The notes beneath the pieces were generated by a model. It saw only the letters and a list, made by a program, of their open reading frames with translations. It was not told the origin of the DNA and ran no database searches. This document shows, piece by piece, positions 35,969-48,614 of a DNA stretch of 64,000 nt. The position numbers and the translations under genes are program-made. Within the stretch, counting starts at the first letter, position 1. Every line of letters begins with the position of its first letter. Origin of the DNA: Brachypodium distachyon. Lineage: Eukaryota > Streptophyta > Magnoliopsida > Poales > Poaceae. The stretch spans positions 30,951,584 through 31,015,583 of the forward strand of contig NC_016134.3 of the NCBI RefSeq assembly GCF_000005505.3, written 5' to 3'.

Positions 35969-37411
35969 TGATGGGTTCGTTGCATGGAAAACAAAAAAAA
36001 AATTCTATGAGAAGTGCGGAAGAAACCCAAGATCATATCTACTAGATGTAAGTAACGAGAGAAATAATGAGCATCATACCCTCGTAGACCACAAAGCGTT
36101 ACGATCACGGGATCGTTGTTGGCGTAGTGGAACTTTCGATGAGATCAATCTCAGTGCCGAACCGACGGCACCTCCTTGGTATCCCCACGTTCAACTTCAC
36201 GTCGTCTCCTCCTTCTTGATCCAGCAAGCGAGGGAAAGAGGTTGATGAGATTTCAGCAGCACGACGGCGTGGTGGTGGCTATGGTGGAGAGAGAGGAGGA
36301 GGAGAGGGGCTCAGGGGAGAGAGATCCAGCTGAGGGCTTGGTGTGTTCTCTCCCCATGCCCCTCCCTTCTATTTATTATAAGGGGTGGGGGCCAGGTTTG
36401 CCCCTCCTCCAAGAAGGGGCTAGGCCCGGCCAGAGGTCTCCGGACCATTCCGAAGCTCCTCGTGATGTGCTAATCCCATCCGAGACTCCGAATCAATATT
36501 CGATATCACCATCTATTTATCTCATCGAACCCTAGCGACGTAAAGCGTTAAGTGTGTGACCCTACAGGTTCGAGAACATGTGGACTTGACCGAGACACCT
36601 CTCCATCAATAACCAATAGCGGGACCTGGATGTCCATAATGGTTCCCACATATTTCATGAAGATCTCATCGGTTGAACCACGATGTCGAGGATTCAATTA
36701 ATCCGGTATCCAATTCCCTTTGTCTCGCGATATATTACTTGCCCGGGATTTGATCGCCGGTATCATCATACCTAGTTCAATCTCGTTACCGGCAAGTTCT
36801 CTTTACTCCTACCGCAATATAATATCCCCTGTGACTAAACACATAAGTCACATGCTTGCAAGCTCATTAGGATGTTATATTACCGAGAGGGCCCAGAAAT
36901 ATCTCTCCGTCACATGGAGTGACAAATGCCAATCTTGATCCATACAACCCAACAAGCACCTTCCGAGATACCTGAAGAACACCTTTATGATCAGCCGGTT
37001 ACGAGATGACGGTTGATATTCACAAAGTATTCTTCTAGTACTAGGGAGTGGCATGATCTCATGGTCTAAGGAAATGATACTTGACATAATAAAATCATTA
37101 GCAATTTAAACTTAAGTGACACGATCAAAAGCCATGCTTAGGTTTGGGTCCGTCCATCACATCATTCTCCTAATGATATGACCTCGTTAACAAATGACAA
37201 CACATGTCTATGGTTAGGAAACCTTAACCATCTTTTAATCAACGAGCTAATCTAGTAGAGGCGTATTAGGGACACAGTATTTGTTTATTTATTCAGATAT
37301 GTATTTAGTTTCCTATCAATAAAATTATAGCATGGATAATAAACATTTATCAAGAACAAGAAAATATGATAATAACAAATTTATTATTGCCTCTAGGGCA
37401 TATTTCCAACA
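35969..37411 (-). mobile_element. solo LTR of a BARE/Angela-like Copia retrotransposon
   Basis: On the minus strand the element starts TGTTGGAAATATGCCCTAGA, the start known from Triticeae BARE/WIS/Angela LTRs, and ends CCCATCA. It is 1443 bp long. It is flanked by TGGAG (35964-35968) and CGGAG (37412-37416), a 5-bp target duplication with one mismatch. No internal retrotransposon sequence abuts it, so it is a solo LTR from recombination between two LTRs. Confidence 0.85.
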
Positions 37412-37939
37412 CGGAGGTGACCGGGTCTTCGTCCTCCATGGCCGGCCGTTGAAGATCCGGTGGCAGCCGTTTCCCCCTTCGCTTCTGCACGGCATGATAG
37501 CATCTGGAACCGACGGTGACGCGCGTCTCGGCAGCGGCAACGGCCAGATGATCTGAAATTTCATTGATTTGATTTCTCCCCACACCATGGCGACCGCAGC
37601 GGAACCCGACGACCTTGACCGTGAGCGCTTCCCCGACATCACTGCCGGCCATGCCACCGTCTCCTTCTTCGTCGGTTCTACTACAAGAGCTTCAGAGGGC
37701 GACCCGCTCCATGGCAGGGGCCCTCCGGCGAGGTCGGCCGTGCGGAGCAAGCAGATAATGCCCGCCGCCTCGGCCTCTGTCTTTGCCACCGCGATACAGG
37801 ACTCATCGTTAGATACCAGGGCGCCACTGCCCGCCGCCTTTAGATTAAACTGGTTAACAAGTTGTGTGTAGGGAAAAGTAGATCTCGCCTGCCGCATTTC
37901 CGGGTGAACCATGCTACATGTCATCTGCCATTCATCCAT
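37412..37939 (-). other. unrecognised GC-rich minus-strand ORF cut by the solo LTR
   Basis: An open frame begins at 37939 and runs GC-rich to the solo LTR boundary, then reads into LTR sequence. The product contains a stretch AVAKTEAEAAGIICLLRTAD but no family was recognised. It is absent from the equivalent spacer of unit B. It may be a captured or ancient gene fragment rather than a gene. Confidence 0.3.
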
Positions 37940-40580
37940 ACATGCGGTGGACGTGTGTTGCTGGCGGTGTGCTGCCTGAAAATTACCTTTGATTTTTTAC
38001 CCGTGGTAAAAGAAAACAGTCCCGTGGAGGAAGGGTAAACAGAAAAGGAAAATGTTTTTCGTATTTCCGATAATAGAACTTTTCATGATGACCCATGGGA
38101 ACCTGTCTGTGTGCTTCAGATAATTAGCAGCATGGTATGGTAATTGCGAAACTCCGATATTAATTTGAAAAGGGCCACATTAGCGTGTGCCGGTAAGAGT
38201 GAAAAGATGACTTTTGGGGAACGATTGTACCGACCTGAAAAAATGACTTTTGGGGAACGAAAAAAAGTTATGGCCGAAGCCCAAGTATCTGCTGTACCTT
38301 TTTGAAAAATTGGACAGTCATCCTGGGCGGCTGCAAAAAGAAAATGCCCCGACAACTTGTTTCGGCCCAGCTGGGATCTCCTGTACCGATTTGAAACAGG
38401 CAACGGGAACTTGGGCTGTGACAAATTCAAAACATAAAAATAATAATTAAACTCCGGTGTGGAAACCTGTGCCGGCCCATGTTTGAGCAGGCCGGACTAG
38501 GAACCAAAAAGCAACAATCTTTGTCAGCGGACTCGCAGGAATACCGGACTATACGGTATAGAGTGGGTATTGTACTAATATAAACCGGCGCAGGTTTGAC
38601 CATGATGGAAAAATGAAGGTACATGATACCAGGAGCCCTCGATACCACGAGCCATTAGGAATTTTTGCATATCTCACAGCAAACACCCATGCACATAAGT
38701 GAGTTGCAACATACATTATTAACTAACATGCACATGTCAACATTATTAACCACACCAGCATGTGGAAGTCCGGGTCTTCAGGCTTCACTGTATGCAGTTG
38801 TGAGTCTTGCGATCACCAAAAAGAAAAGGACTTGTCTCAAGTCTTGCGATCGAACTGATAAATAATCAAACAATAATCAACTCAATTTGCACATATAGAT
38901 TTAGAGTTAACGTGGCTGGGGTGGCTAACCAGGCAAAAATTAATTTTAAGCTATTCCGTTCCAGTTCACACATGCTTGCACCTTCTCTCTCTTTTAGAAC
39001 CCATCTGGTAGATCGTGTCTCTCAATCTTCTAATATAAACTTTCTTAAAAAGTAGGCCTGCGGGGGAAAGAAACCCCGGATATCCCCACCCATACACCGC
39101 GGTGCCATGTGAGATCAAAACCGGTCTTAAACATGTGCTATGGTATGGGACATATGAGGGGATTTTTTTAACACTTTGACCTTAAATTTGCTCCTAGGAG
39201 GAGTCGAAACCCAGCACCAAAAGAGTATTACTAGAGCCTCTGGCCATTAAGCTAGAAGCTCGTTCGCTAGTTCCTTATAATTTAATAGGTTTTCTGTAAA
39301 GAAAAGGAGGACGTGATAAATAAATAAATAAAACGACCACTTGCCGGGGCTGCTCTTCGTCTAGTCAACTTGTAACTAATCATGCTTTTTAAGTACGCAC
39401 GCATCGACTGAATTGAATAAACTGACAAATGTAAATTTCAAACAAGACGCAGCTAGCGCTGCAGTACAGTTACTGTAAGATGCATGCCTGCATATGTGGG
39501 GATGTGGGAGTCGGGCTGTGAGTTGTCGATCGCCAAAAAGAAAAAGAAAAAAAAGACTTGGTCTTAAGTCTTGCGAGAGCTACTTGCACATGTAGCTGGC
39601 TGTAAAAAAAAAAAAGAAAAAGAAAGAAAACTTGCACATGTAGATTTACAGTTGACGTTGCTGGGGTGGCTAACTTACACATGTAGATTTACATGTAGGA
39701 CAACCAAGCAAAAATTAATATTGAGCTTTTCCAGTTCACACAGTTGTGATGTGGAACTAATTGACAACAGAATATACAGTATCAACTCAACACTTGCCTC
39801 TGGCGCCTATTTAATTTGGCCGGGTGCCGAGGTACCTAGGACAAGCAAGCAGGCTATTATTGTAGTAAGCTGGTAGTACCGTCTGTCTAGCTAGCTTCTG
39901 CTAAGCGGAGAGGAGAGGAGAAGGCCGTCGATCGACGGACGGCAATGGCGGAGACGGTGATCACGTCGGTTCTGTCCAAGTGCAGGGAGGTGGCGACGCA
40001 GGAGATTCTGCGGGAGGCCAAGGTGCTCCTCCAGGTGGGAGAAGACATCATGCTGCTCCGCGACCGCCTGGAGTGGCTGCAGGCATTCGTCCGCGACGCC
40101 GACCGGAAGCGCCGCGTCGGCGCCGACGACCTCACACGCATCTGGGTGCGCCAGACGCGTGACGTCGTCTTCCAAGCCGAGGACGTGCTCGACGAGTTCT
40201 TCCATAAGGTCATTCGTGCTTTCCGGCAGTAGAATCTACCAGCGTCCACGACTATAAATTAGTTTGACATATTTTCATAATATATACTTATTTGACATTC
40301 TATTATGAACTCGGTTAAAGGACAAAGCTAGGAGTACTACGTATATCCAGGAACGGAGGCAGTGCTAATTAATCTCTCTATATATAGGTAGAAAAGTAGA
40401 TGCTCCATGGTGCCTGAGTTCAATGTTTTCAATTCCAGAAATCCAAAGCATATATAGGTTGATTTTTCCGTACTACCGGATACAGTAATTCCCACGTACT
40501 TTTCACAAATTAGAGAGTATGCAACATGAAGTATATAGGTAGTATGCATACATAATCTTTCTTTAGGAAGTATATGAAGT

Positions 40581-41161
40581 CAGTGGCGGATCTAGATTTT
40601 TGAAACAGGGTGGTCCAATGTATAAACTTTTATTCCAATATAAATTATAAACAGCAATTTTTTACCTCAAACATACTAGTAGTATTGAATTTGGGAAGAA
40701 AAAAAAGGACATTGGAATTTTTTTTGCGATAATTTCAATTTGATCAATGAGCAAATATTAATTCGATTCAACGAAAGACCGAGAAAAATGTCGCCGGCTC
40801 CGTGTAAGCTGATGCCCCGTCGCATGTTCGCTGTGATGAAGCGTATGTTTGCTGTCCGCTGGCAGTCAGCGACGATGATGACGAGAAATACGATGCGATG
40901 TTAGCTTCTCATGCTCGTATGCTCGGCAAAAATACGATACGATGCCAACTGCTCGTGATCGATCGCTAGGCTGCTTCAAGGCCAGATCTGATGTGGTGAT
41001 GCGTACACTACACAATAGAAAGAAAACAAAAACTGGCCGGAAAGATGGATTATTTGCTCGGAATGATTTTTCTTTTTTGATGGGTTTAAGATACACTAGT
41101 GTATATGTATACGTCTACGGTCTGTATTTCCAGGGTGGTCCACCCTATGGATCCGCGGGTG
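40581..41161. mobile_element. hAT-like non-autonomous element in NLR-A intron 1
   Basis: The left end CAGTGGCGGATC and the right end GGATCCGCGGGTG are imperfect inverted repeats. The flanks TATGAAGT (40573-40580) and TACGAAGT (41162-41169) form an 8-bp duplication with one mismatch. The insertion splits an AT-rich repeat whose uninterrupted form is seen at about 56283-56312. Confidence 0.7.
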
Positions 41162-41200
41162 TACGAAGTTTTCTTAACATACTCTATTATATCGGTTTTG

Positions 41201-41380
41201 CTATCTCTTAGACGACTCAGAAATAACTATTTCTTAGTCGATGATAACAATCTTTTGATTCAATTATTGAGATTCGTGTAAGATTAATGTAGGTCCGATG
41301 GATAAAAAAATCTTCATTGGATGGTTACGATCGTCGACTAAAAAATAACTATATTTCTGAGGCGTGCGACTGAGAAATAG
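41201..41380. mobile_element. foldback MITE in NLR-A intron 1
   Basis: The ends CTATCTCTTAG and CTGAGAAATAG, plus the inner pair CTCAGAAATAACTA / AACTATATTTCTGAG and TTAGTCGA / TCGACTAA, form a long imperfect hairpin. Confidence 0.65.
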
Positions 41381-41394
41381 ACACTCCCCTATTA

Positions 41395-42190
41395 TATGTA
41401 CAAATATTAAAGTATCTCTAAAACATATAAATCCTATGTACCAGTTTGCAATTTTTTGATGTTGTTCGTTTTGAACAAATATTTTTAAAACAAAAAAGGA
41501 TAATATGTACTACCGCATAGTGGTATATGGAGTCTTTTTTCACATAGAACATAGTATATAGGACGACTTTTTCATACTACCGAATGTAGTACACGCACAT
41601 ACTTTTCACACAAATTGGAGAGTACGTAGAGTAACAGGGAATATTGTAGTATAAAGTATATAGGTAGTATGTAGAACATAGCATACATACTTTTTTTAAG
41701 GAAGTTAGTATTATGGAGTTTTCTTTAACATACTCTTCAAATATGAAGGTACTTCTAAAATATATTAAAGCTATGTACCAATTTGTAATTTCTCATTTTT
41801 TCGCTTGAAGTTTCTTAGAAATAGTATACGAATATATTAAAAATGATAAAGTACAATATATACTACCACACATGTTAGTATATGGACTTTTGTTTAACAT
41901 ACAACATAATATATAGGACATTTTTTTCCCGTACTTCTGGGTTAGTTACACAAATTAGAGAGTATATAGCGTAACAGGGAGTATGTAATTTGTAGCCTCT
42001 GTGAAATATATAAGCAGTATGTAGGACATAGTATACATAATGATTTTGAAGAAGCATATGGAGTTGTTTTTTAACATGCTTGGTTATATGTACAAATATG
42101 AAGATATTTTCTAAAATATATTGACATATGTACCAATTTGCAAAAACATGATAGCCTTTGGAAGTATACGGAGTTTTTCCATGTACCAAT
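41395..42190. repeat. AT-rich tandem repeat, units of about 300 bp
   Basis: Phrases such as TATATAGGTAGTATG, CTTTTCACACAAATTGGAGAG and CTATGTACCA repeat in order about every 300-350 bp. A partial copy is at 40440-40580 and another array is in intron 2 of NLR-B (55985-56430). Confidence 0.7.
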
Positions 42191-42839
42191 TTGTACCCAT
42201 CCTCAATAGGAGGAGGCGAAGCTCTGCGCTAGCAGAGTAAGCGCATTAGTACTCGACATGTTCCTACCCGAATCCTGTGACGTGCACTAATTGTGTATTT
42301 GCATGTGTTTGTACCGCCTGTTCTCTTTTGGTCTCTGTAAATACTCTTCCATCTTTTCAATACAACGAGTCATGATGTTTTTGCATTTTCTCGAAAAATA
42401 TATTCAACAAATATGTAAAAGTTGTATACAACTCTGACAGTTACTAGGAGATGGAAGACAACCTTCTGTGAAAAAACACTTCTCCGATAGTTCGTTTCTT
42501 TACCCTTTTTAAGAAGGTTGTACTCCTTCCTTTCGTCAATAGATGATGTTTTGGACACAAATGTGGTATCCGATATACTCTAGTATAACTTTGACCGCTA
42601 TTTTCATTGAATATGCTGCTGAAAATTTATAAAACTGTTTACAAATACAATGATATTGGTTTCACATCACCAAACTAAATACAGTATCGATCTCTTAGTA
42701 CAATGCTATGAGGCAAAGTTAGGGAAGTTTGACTGCACATATCCTAGTGCGTTGTGCGTGCGTCGTATGTATAGTGATCAAGGGAAGTTTGACTGCACAT
42801 ATTCTAGTACGTCATATGATGCAGTAATCACTAATCACA

Positions 42840-44020
42840 GATTTACAGGTGTTCTTGATGTTGGGTCTGAACAATTCAACTCTTTTTGTTATTTATTTTC
42901 CGTTGGGTGATCTTTGTAGCAACCTTGTGTGATCTTTAAACGTAAACCTGATACTTTCAGAACATTTTGTGATAAAATGGTTGGTAGTAGTAACATGGTC
43001 ATTCCTTTCCATACAAATTGCACATGCTGCTAGCTAGTTCTATACTTCCATGGTTCAATATTTGTCTTCCCTTTGTTAAATATTTGAGTATTTATGTTTG
43101 CGTTCATCACCGCAAATCATGTTATGCATCAAATCTAAGTGTTTGATGAAATTTTTACAGAAGAAAACTATAGCTGGGAACATGCACGCGTTTCTGACCG
43201 CACTGCATCCAACATCTTTTTGTAGATGTGCAATCTAAATCAATCTGTAGTGTGTAACTCATGCATTATTTTTTCTGGTAAATATATAACAGATAGACAT
43301 AGAAAGCAAGCTTTATCAAGGCCCACGAAAATGGCTCGCATACTTGACTGACATGGGGACCCAGATCACTGTTCGACATTGGTTGTCTAGTCAAATCAAT
43401 AAAATCAAGAGCAGACTCGACCAAATCTCGAAGAACCAAAAGGAATTCAACATCGGCCATACGCCATCAGGTATATGGACATCTGCCAACACGGACCACA
43501 CGGACCCTGTATCATGGTACGTACTAATTACCAACTATACTTATTATCTGATATGCACGTATTCTAGGACGCAATATATGAAGAGAGTAAATTGACCATT
43601 ACAAATTTACAGGTTTGTTTGATGTTGATTTACGAACACTTCAACTTTGTTTCAGGTTGTTTCTTACTTGTTGGTACTAGTAACATGGCCATTTCCTGTC
43701 CAACAAAATACATGCCGGCCACTAATTTTGTGATTCAAATTCAATGTGTTTTTTTAGAGATGACTTGACTACCAACAAAGAAATAAAAACAATTTCTATC
43801 TTCCCATTGTTAATCCAAATTAAGTTTTAGCAATATGACTACTAACTGAAATTCAAATTTACATTCGTGTTCACCACAAATTGATCTAGTTTTATGCTGC
43901 AAATCTAATAAGTATATCAGGAAAATGTTATAGGCAAAAAAAAAACTGTAGCTAGCAACATGTGTTTCTGACCGTATAGCACTGCATCAAACATCTTTTT
44001 GTAGTATGCAATCATTTAAG
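42840..44020. repeat. duplicated about 400-bp segment flanking NLR-A exon 2
   Basis: The segment from about 42840 to 43240 (TTTACAGGTG ... CATCTTTTTGTAG) recurs at about 43612-44020, on the other side of exon 2. Both contain AGTAACATGG and a late TTTCTGACCG stretch. Confidence 0.65.
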
Positions 44021-46560
44021 TCAATTAATCTTTTCTTCTTTTGTGTGAAAAGAAGGCGATTTGGTTATATTGATCCGGTAATAATGACAGTACTTAATGA
44101 ACAGGGAGGAACTACAGAAGGTCGTGGGCTTTGAGAAGGATGTGGAGAGACTTGTGGAACTACTGCGTCGTGAAGATCATCCCCAGAAAATGTTCATCTC
44201 CATACTGGGGGAGAGTGGTGTCGGAAAGTACAGGCTCATAAAGCAAACAGTCATTACTGTGTCTGATAGTTTCAACATCGTAGTCCAATTTATAATGCCG
44301 CGAGGTTGCAGCGTGGAAGATGCCCTCAGAGAAGTCTACCGGATAGCACTTGATCCAACAAAGAGACAAGGCAGTGTATCTCGTGAGGCAGGCATTGCCG
44401 ATGTTGTTAAAGAGCTCCGTCTCCTTCTGGCTGACAAGAGGTACCTGCTGATTCTCGTTGGCGTATCCTCAAAAATCTTCCTGAATTGCATGGCGGCGAG
44501 CTTGCCAGATGGCAAGAGGGGCAGCTGGGTGCTGCTCGTATTGGAGCCTGAAAGCAAGGAAGTCGCGTGCCATGCGGCTACGCTGAACCTGAAGGACATC
44601 AACGGCACCCGCTACCAGTTAGGCCGCTTGGATAAAGAAAAGAGTGGACATCTGTTCCGTTGCAGGGTCTTTGGCTCCCAGGGAGAGAAGTTGGTCCAGG
44701 CACACCCACGATCCGAAGAGGAAAATCAGATGGAAAGATATGAAAAGGATGTGCACAATATAACCGGTGGCCATCCTCTGGCTATAGTGGTTCTGGCCGG
44801 GCTGTTGCGATCCAAGGAGAGACCCCTGGAGTGGGATGCCGTGCTGCAACACTTCAAGCCAGGAACGGTAGAAGAAGAAACAGAAGACGGTGGCGGGACA
44901 AAAGACAAGTCTGCAGTCGAGTGGCTGCACAAGATGATGACGAGCCCGGCCCCTGCAGAGGGGGAACCTAAGCTGTCCAAAAGAATGGCGATCGAGAGGA
45001 TATTCTCGTCGAGCTTCGACGACCTCCCCCAAGACATCAAGTTGTGTTTCCTCTACTTCGCCGCTTACCCCAAGGATGTCTTGCATCGAGCCGATCATAT
45101 CGTGCGGATGTGGACGGCCGAGGGTTTCATCAGACCATGCAACGGCAAGACCATGGAAGAGCTGGGACAACTTTACCTCCAGGAGCTTGTCTCCAGATCC
45201 CTGCTCGAGTGGCAAAATATCAACTGCTGCGGTGGTTTCGAGAAGGTCAGAGTTCACAACCGTCTTCTTGTGTTCCTGCAGTCAGAAGCTCGCGAGGCTA
45301 GCTTCATCGAGGTGGTCGACAGCAATGACGTCCTTGCACCGGCATCGGTGCGCCGTCTCTCTATTGACAATGAAAGTGGCAGCCTCATCAGATTCACCAA
45401 CAAGTTCCCCAAGCTGCGTTCTTTCATATGCCGCATCTCGGAGCAAGTACAAGGCAACAAAGACAAGAAGCAAAGCCAAGGCAGCGGCGCTGGCCAGGGC
45501 CAAGAAAAGAAGCAAAGTCGAAGCAGCAGGGATCTTTATGATCTCAAGTTTCTCCGTGGGTCCAAGTTCCTTCGTGTACTCTCCATGGAGGGATCGAACC
45601 TCACAGAGTTGCCAGATGAGATCGGTGACATGATTCACTTGCGCTATCTACGTGTTGCCTGCACCCACCTGAAGAATCTCCCCTCCAGCATAAAAAAACT
45701 TCTCAACTTGCAGACGCTCGACATAAGCGGTACCGATATCGACAAGATTGATCAAGATTTCTGGCTGATCAAGACCCTGAGGCATGTGCTTGCAAGGAAA
45801 CTCAAGCTTCCAGCGTCAGTTGGAAACATGAAAGAACTTGATGACCTACAGACGCTTCATGGTGTACAGCTCAGCAAACAGGGAGAAGATATGCAGCCCC
45901 ATTGCGGGTTCTCAAAACCAATAAAGCCTCCCGAGTATCCATTGGACATGATGACTAGACTCCGATCGCTGGAAATTTGCGGATTCAATCATACGGATCA
46001 TGCAACTGCACTGGAGAGTGCTCTCGGTAACATGCATCTCCTTGGGCACTAGAAGCTGGTAGGTGATGAGATCCCTTTGTGTGTCTTCACTGAACCGAGA
46101 CTTCAGTGCCTCCAGACCATGGTGCTAGATGGCACTGTGGAGTGGCCCGAGCTTACAGCATTGGATGTTATACATAACAGGCCGAACCTCGTCAGCCTCA
46201 AAGTAAGTAGAATCACAGATGAACTGAAGGTCCTAAATGAACAGAAGAAGATGGAGCCAGAGCTAGTGACTCTGATGTACAAATGAGCAGACTTCCAAAT
46301 TCCAATTGCTCTTGGTGCTCCGGTTTCTATTTCTCCAAATGTGTCTGTCATCTGGGGTCGCACTTACCAGCGCAAGGCCCCTGCTGCAGGTCCACAACCT
46401 AGTTCGTGTCATGGTTGAATTGCTTCTAGCTTAAAGATCTACAGTTAAGATCTAAGTCGGAAAGGTTTCGTCCCGAAGAAGGTTACCCTGCCGACCTGAT
46501 CTGCTTAGAGTTTCGTTCTTTTTACTTCAAGTTGTAATTGGTTTTTATAATCCTCTCTCC

Positions 46561-48369
46561 ATTAGTTCAATATAAAGCAAGCAGAAATTATCAATCTAAT
46601 CTCTCACCTCTTGCTCATGTGACTTGACTACCACATCCGATCCAATTCCAACCAATTTCAGGGCTCTCTCCTTGAACATAGTTGACAACAAATTTCAGCA
46701 TTATAATACCATTGCACGGTAACACCATAACATGTTGTACAAATGTTCATGACTAAACCAGGTTTTGAAGCAATAGAGCATACGTGACACAACCAAAAGA
46801 CCACAAGTCACAAGCAGATGATCGCAACATTAATTTTGAAGTAACAGCAGCAGCATTTTTGTAGTAGTAGAAGCAGCAGTTTTCTCCTTCTAGCACATGG
46901 TTGATCACTTATTAAGAGGGCTTGCAGCAGCCGTTTTGCTCCTTGCTGAAGCACTAGAGGTGTAGAAGCACTTGCAATGGCCAATGGCTGCTGCTCGCTG
47001 CCTTGTCATTGGGCTCGAAGTAGTAGTTTGAGGAGCTTGCTTAGATGGTGTGCTAATAGCAACTTCCATCTCCTGGAGGTGCGCCATGCAACATTGCCAC
47101 ACATGGAGGACTGCGCGCCATGGCAGGCGGGACGCCGAGCAGGGGGACAAGGGAACCAAGCAGGGGATGTGAGGGGGCGCCGCAGCCAGAGAAGGGGAGA
47201 GGTGGCGTCTGGTGGGGGTGAGGGGCGGTGGCGCTGGCTTGAGGTGAGGGGCGGAGGCGATGGCTTGAGGTGAGGGCCGACGATGGCAGCTGCTGGAGGT
47301 GAGCTGGCGGAGACGACATCCATGCCAATGGCCGGAAGATGGTCTCCTCCAGCAAGAGTTAGCCATGACAGGAGGTTGTGGGATTCTCTTTCCTCCTCTT
47401 CTGTCATGGTGACGGTCGAAGGCCAGTTCAGGTTTTGGGGGAGCACGCATAGCTGTTAGCCATATTGGCTATGAGTGTGGTACTGCTAAGTTCTAGCAAT
47501 GGCAGGAGCAGGTGGAGTTGGGCTTTGGGGAGGGCTGCCATCAATGCAATGCCCTAGCTCGGGGACTGTATGATGATGGCAGATTGGATTCAGTCATTGT
47601 AGACCCAACCGAGCCATCATGACTTTGTGAAGAGGAAACTGGAGATGGTGAGATCTGGTGAATGCGTGGAGAAAAACCTTGGAGGCTGGCATCCTCCCCA
47701 GTCAGCAGAGGCCGCAGTCACCTTTTCATATCAGCACTTGTTTTGAAACTCACTACTGCTATGTGCATACTAACTTTTAATCTTCTTAGACATTTTTATC
47801 AGCTTCGGACGATGTGTTCCAGTCTTTTATTGCCTTTGGTAACTTCTTGTAATAACATTATGTTTGTGTGCATCGGCATTGATGTGGAGGCCAATAGTAA
47901 AGCCTCTCATTATCTAAACGAGAAACAAAATGGAGAGCTAATATTTGAGGCCAGTATACAAGGAAACATGGACATTAATAGGATGAACTGAATTACCGTG
48001 CCATAGCATCGCGAGGCAAAGTGAGCACAGATGGAAGCAACAACACATCACCAGCTGATACTGCTTGCTGTCAAACAGAAAAGCAGTGGAGAGGTGAGTA
48101 CCCAAAAATTTATGAATGCTGACATGGTCAGATGAATAAACAAATAAGGGTCCAGCCCATAAATCTGTACGGAGAAATGAGGAATGAATCAAAATCAAAA
48201 TCGTGGAACAAATAAACAGGGAAAAAGGTCTGATGCATGTGTCAAAAAAATAGAGAATAAGGGATAAATTTACAAAAATTCTGATAAATTACTAGAGCAC
48301 GGAACCAATGCGCTGATTTTATGGAACCAAACAAGTAAAAATACTTCGGCGTCAGACCAAGCAAGTTCA
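46561..48369. other. spacer between duplication units
   Basis: A GC-rich block at 46905-47450 contains long but Pro/Ser-rich ORFs in several frames and a repeated GGCTTGAGGTGAGGG phrase. No product was recognised and no gene is called. Confidence 0.5.
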
Positions 48370-48489
48370 GTAAATAAAGGTTACACCCACCATAATGCTA
48401 GTTTTTGTTTGGGTTGTTGGTACGCAAAATCTTCCAAAACTGCAGTGACTCTGCCACGGAATATTTTATTTTTGACTCCTCGAAATCTA

Positions 48490-48614
48490 CTCCCTCTGTT
48501 CCTAAATACTTGTCGCTGTTTTATTTTTGACTAAAGTTTGCACTAAAACAGCGATAAGTATTTAGGAACGGAACTTGCACTAAAACAACGACAAGTATTT
48601 AGGAACGGAGGGAG
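48490..48614. mobile_element. Stowaway MITE with matching empty site in unit A
   Basis: The 125-bp element has ends CTCCCTCTGTTCCTAAATAC and GTATTTAGGAACGGAGGGAG and TA on both sides (48488-48489, 48615-48616). It contains an internal partial duplication (TTGCACTAAAACA twice). Unit A at about 32034-32050 has the uninterrupted sequence AAACTAGAACTGAAATAAG, the empty site. Confidence 0.9.

Larger units (their letters stand above)
34078..39944. other. TE-rich spacer between PPR-A and NLR-A
   Basis: A 5.9-kb spacer against 2.45 kb in unit B. It holds a Stowaway MITE, a retrotransposon PBS with LTR-like sequence, a 1.44-kb solo Copia LTR, and the NLR upstream region with an internally repeated 250-300-bp segment (38757-39010 and 39470-39745). 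No complete gene was found. Confidence 0.6.
39945..46286 (+). pseudogene. CC-NB-LRR resistance-like gene, copy A, degraded
   Basis: Exons 39945-40208, 43293-43516 and 44105-46052 (TAG) encode 811 residues: coiled-coil domain with an EDVID-like VLDEFF segment, NB-ARC, and LRRs. Two lesions stand out. The P-loop reads GESGVGKYR (around 44208), with Tyr where Ser/Thr should coordinate Mg-nucleotide. A TAG at 46050-46052 replaces the TTG of copy B, and the frame then continues, similar to copy B, to 46286, so about 78 residues are lost. The kinase-2 motif is LLILVGVS without Asp. NLRs detect pathogen effectors in the cytosol. With this P-loop and truncation, copy A is unlikely to be a normal ATP-switch NLR; it might be expressed as a truncated form. 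Confidence 0.85.
31930..46560. repeat. segmental duplication unit A (PPR-A + NLR-A)
   Basis: The 3' flank of PPR-A, PPR-A itself, the NLR upstream region, NLR-A and its 3' UTR all recur in the same order and orientation in 48370-59060. The shared 3' UTR sequence GTCGGAAAGGTTTCGTC and the shared upstream text around 39340-39480 and 52550-52690 mark the extent. Unit A is about 4 kb longer, mainly from insertions between PPR-A and NLR-A. Confidence 0.9.

Noticed and set aside
46905..47450. Several overlapping minus-strand ORFs of 100-181 codons
   Set aside because: All are Pro/Ser/His-rich, coexist in several frames and contain short repeats. No family was recognised and there is no sign of codon preference for one frame.
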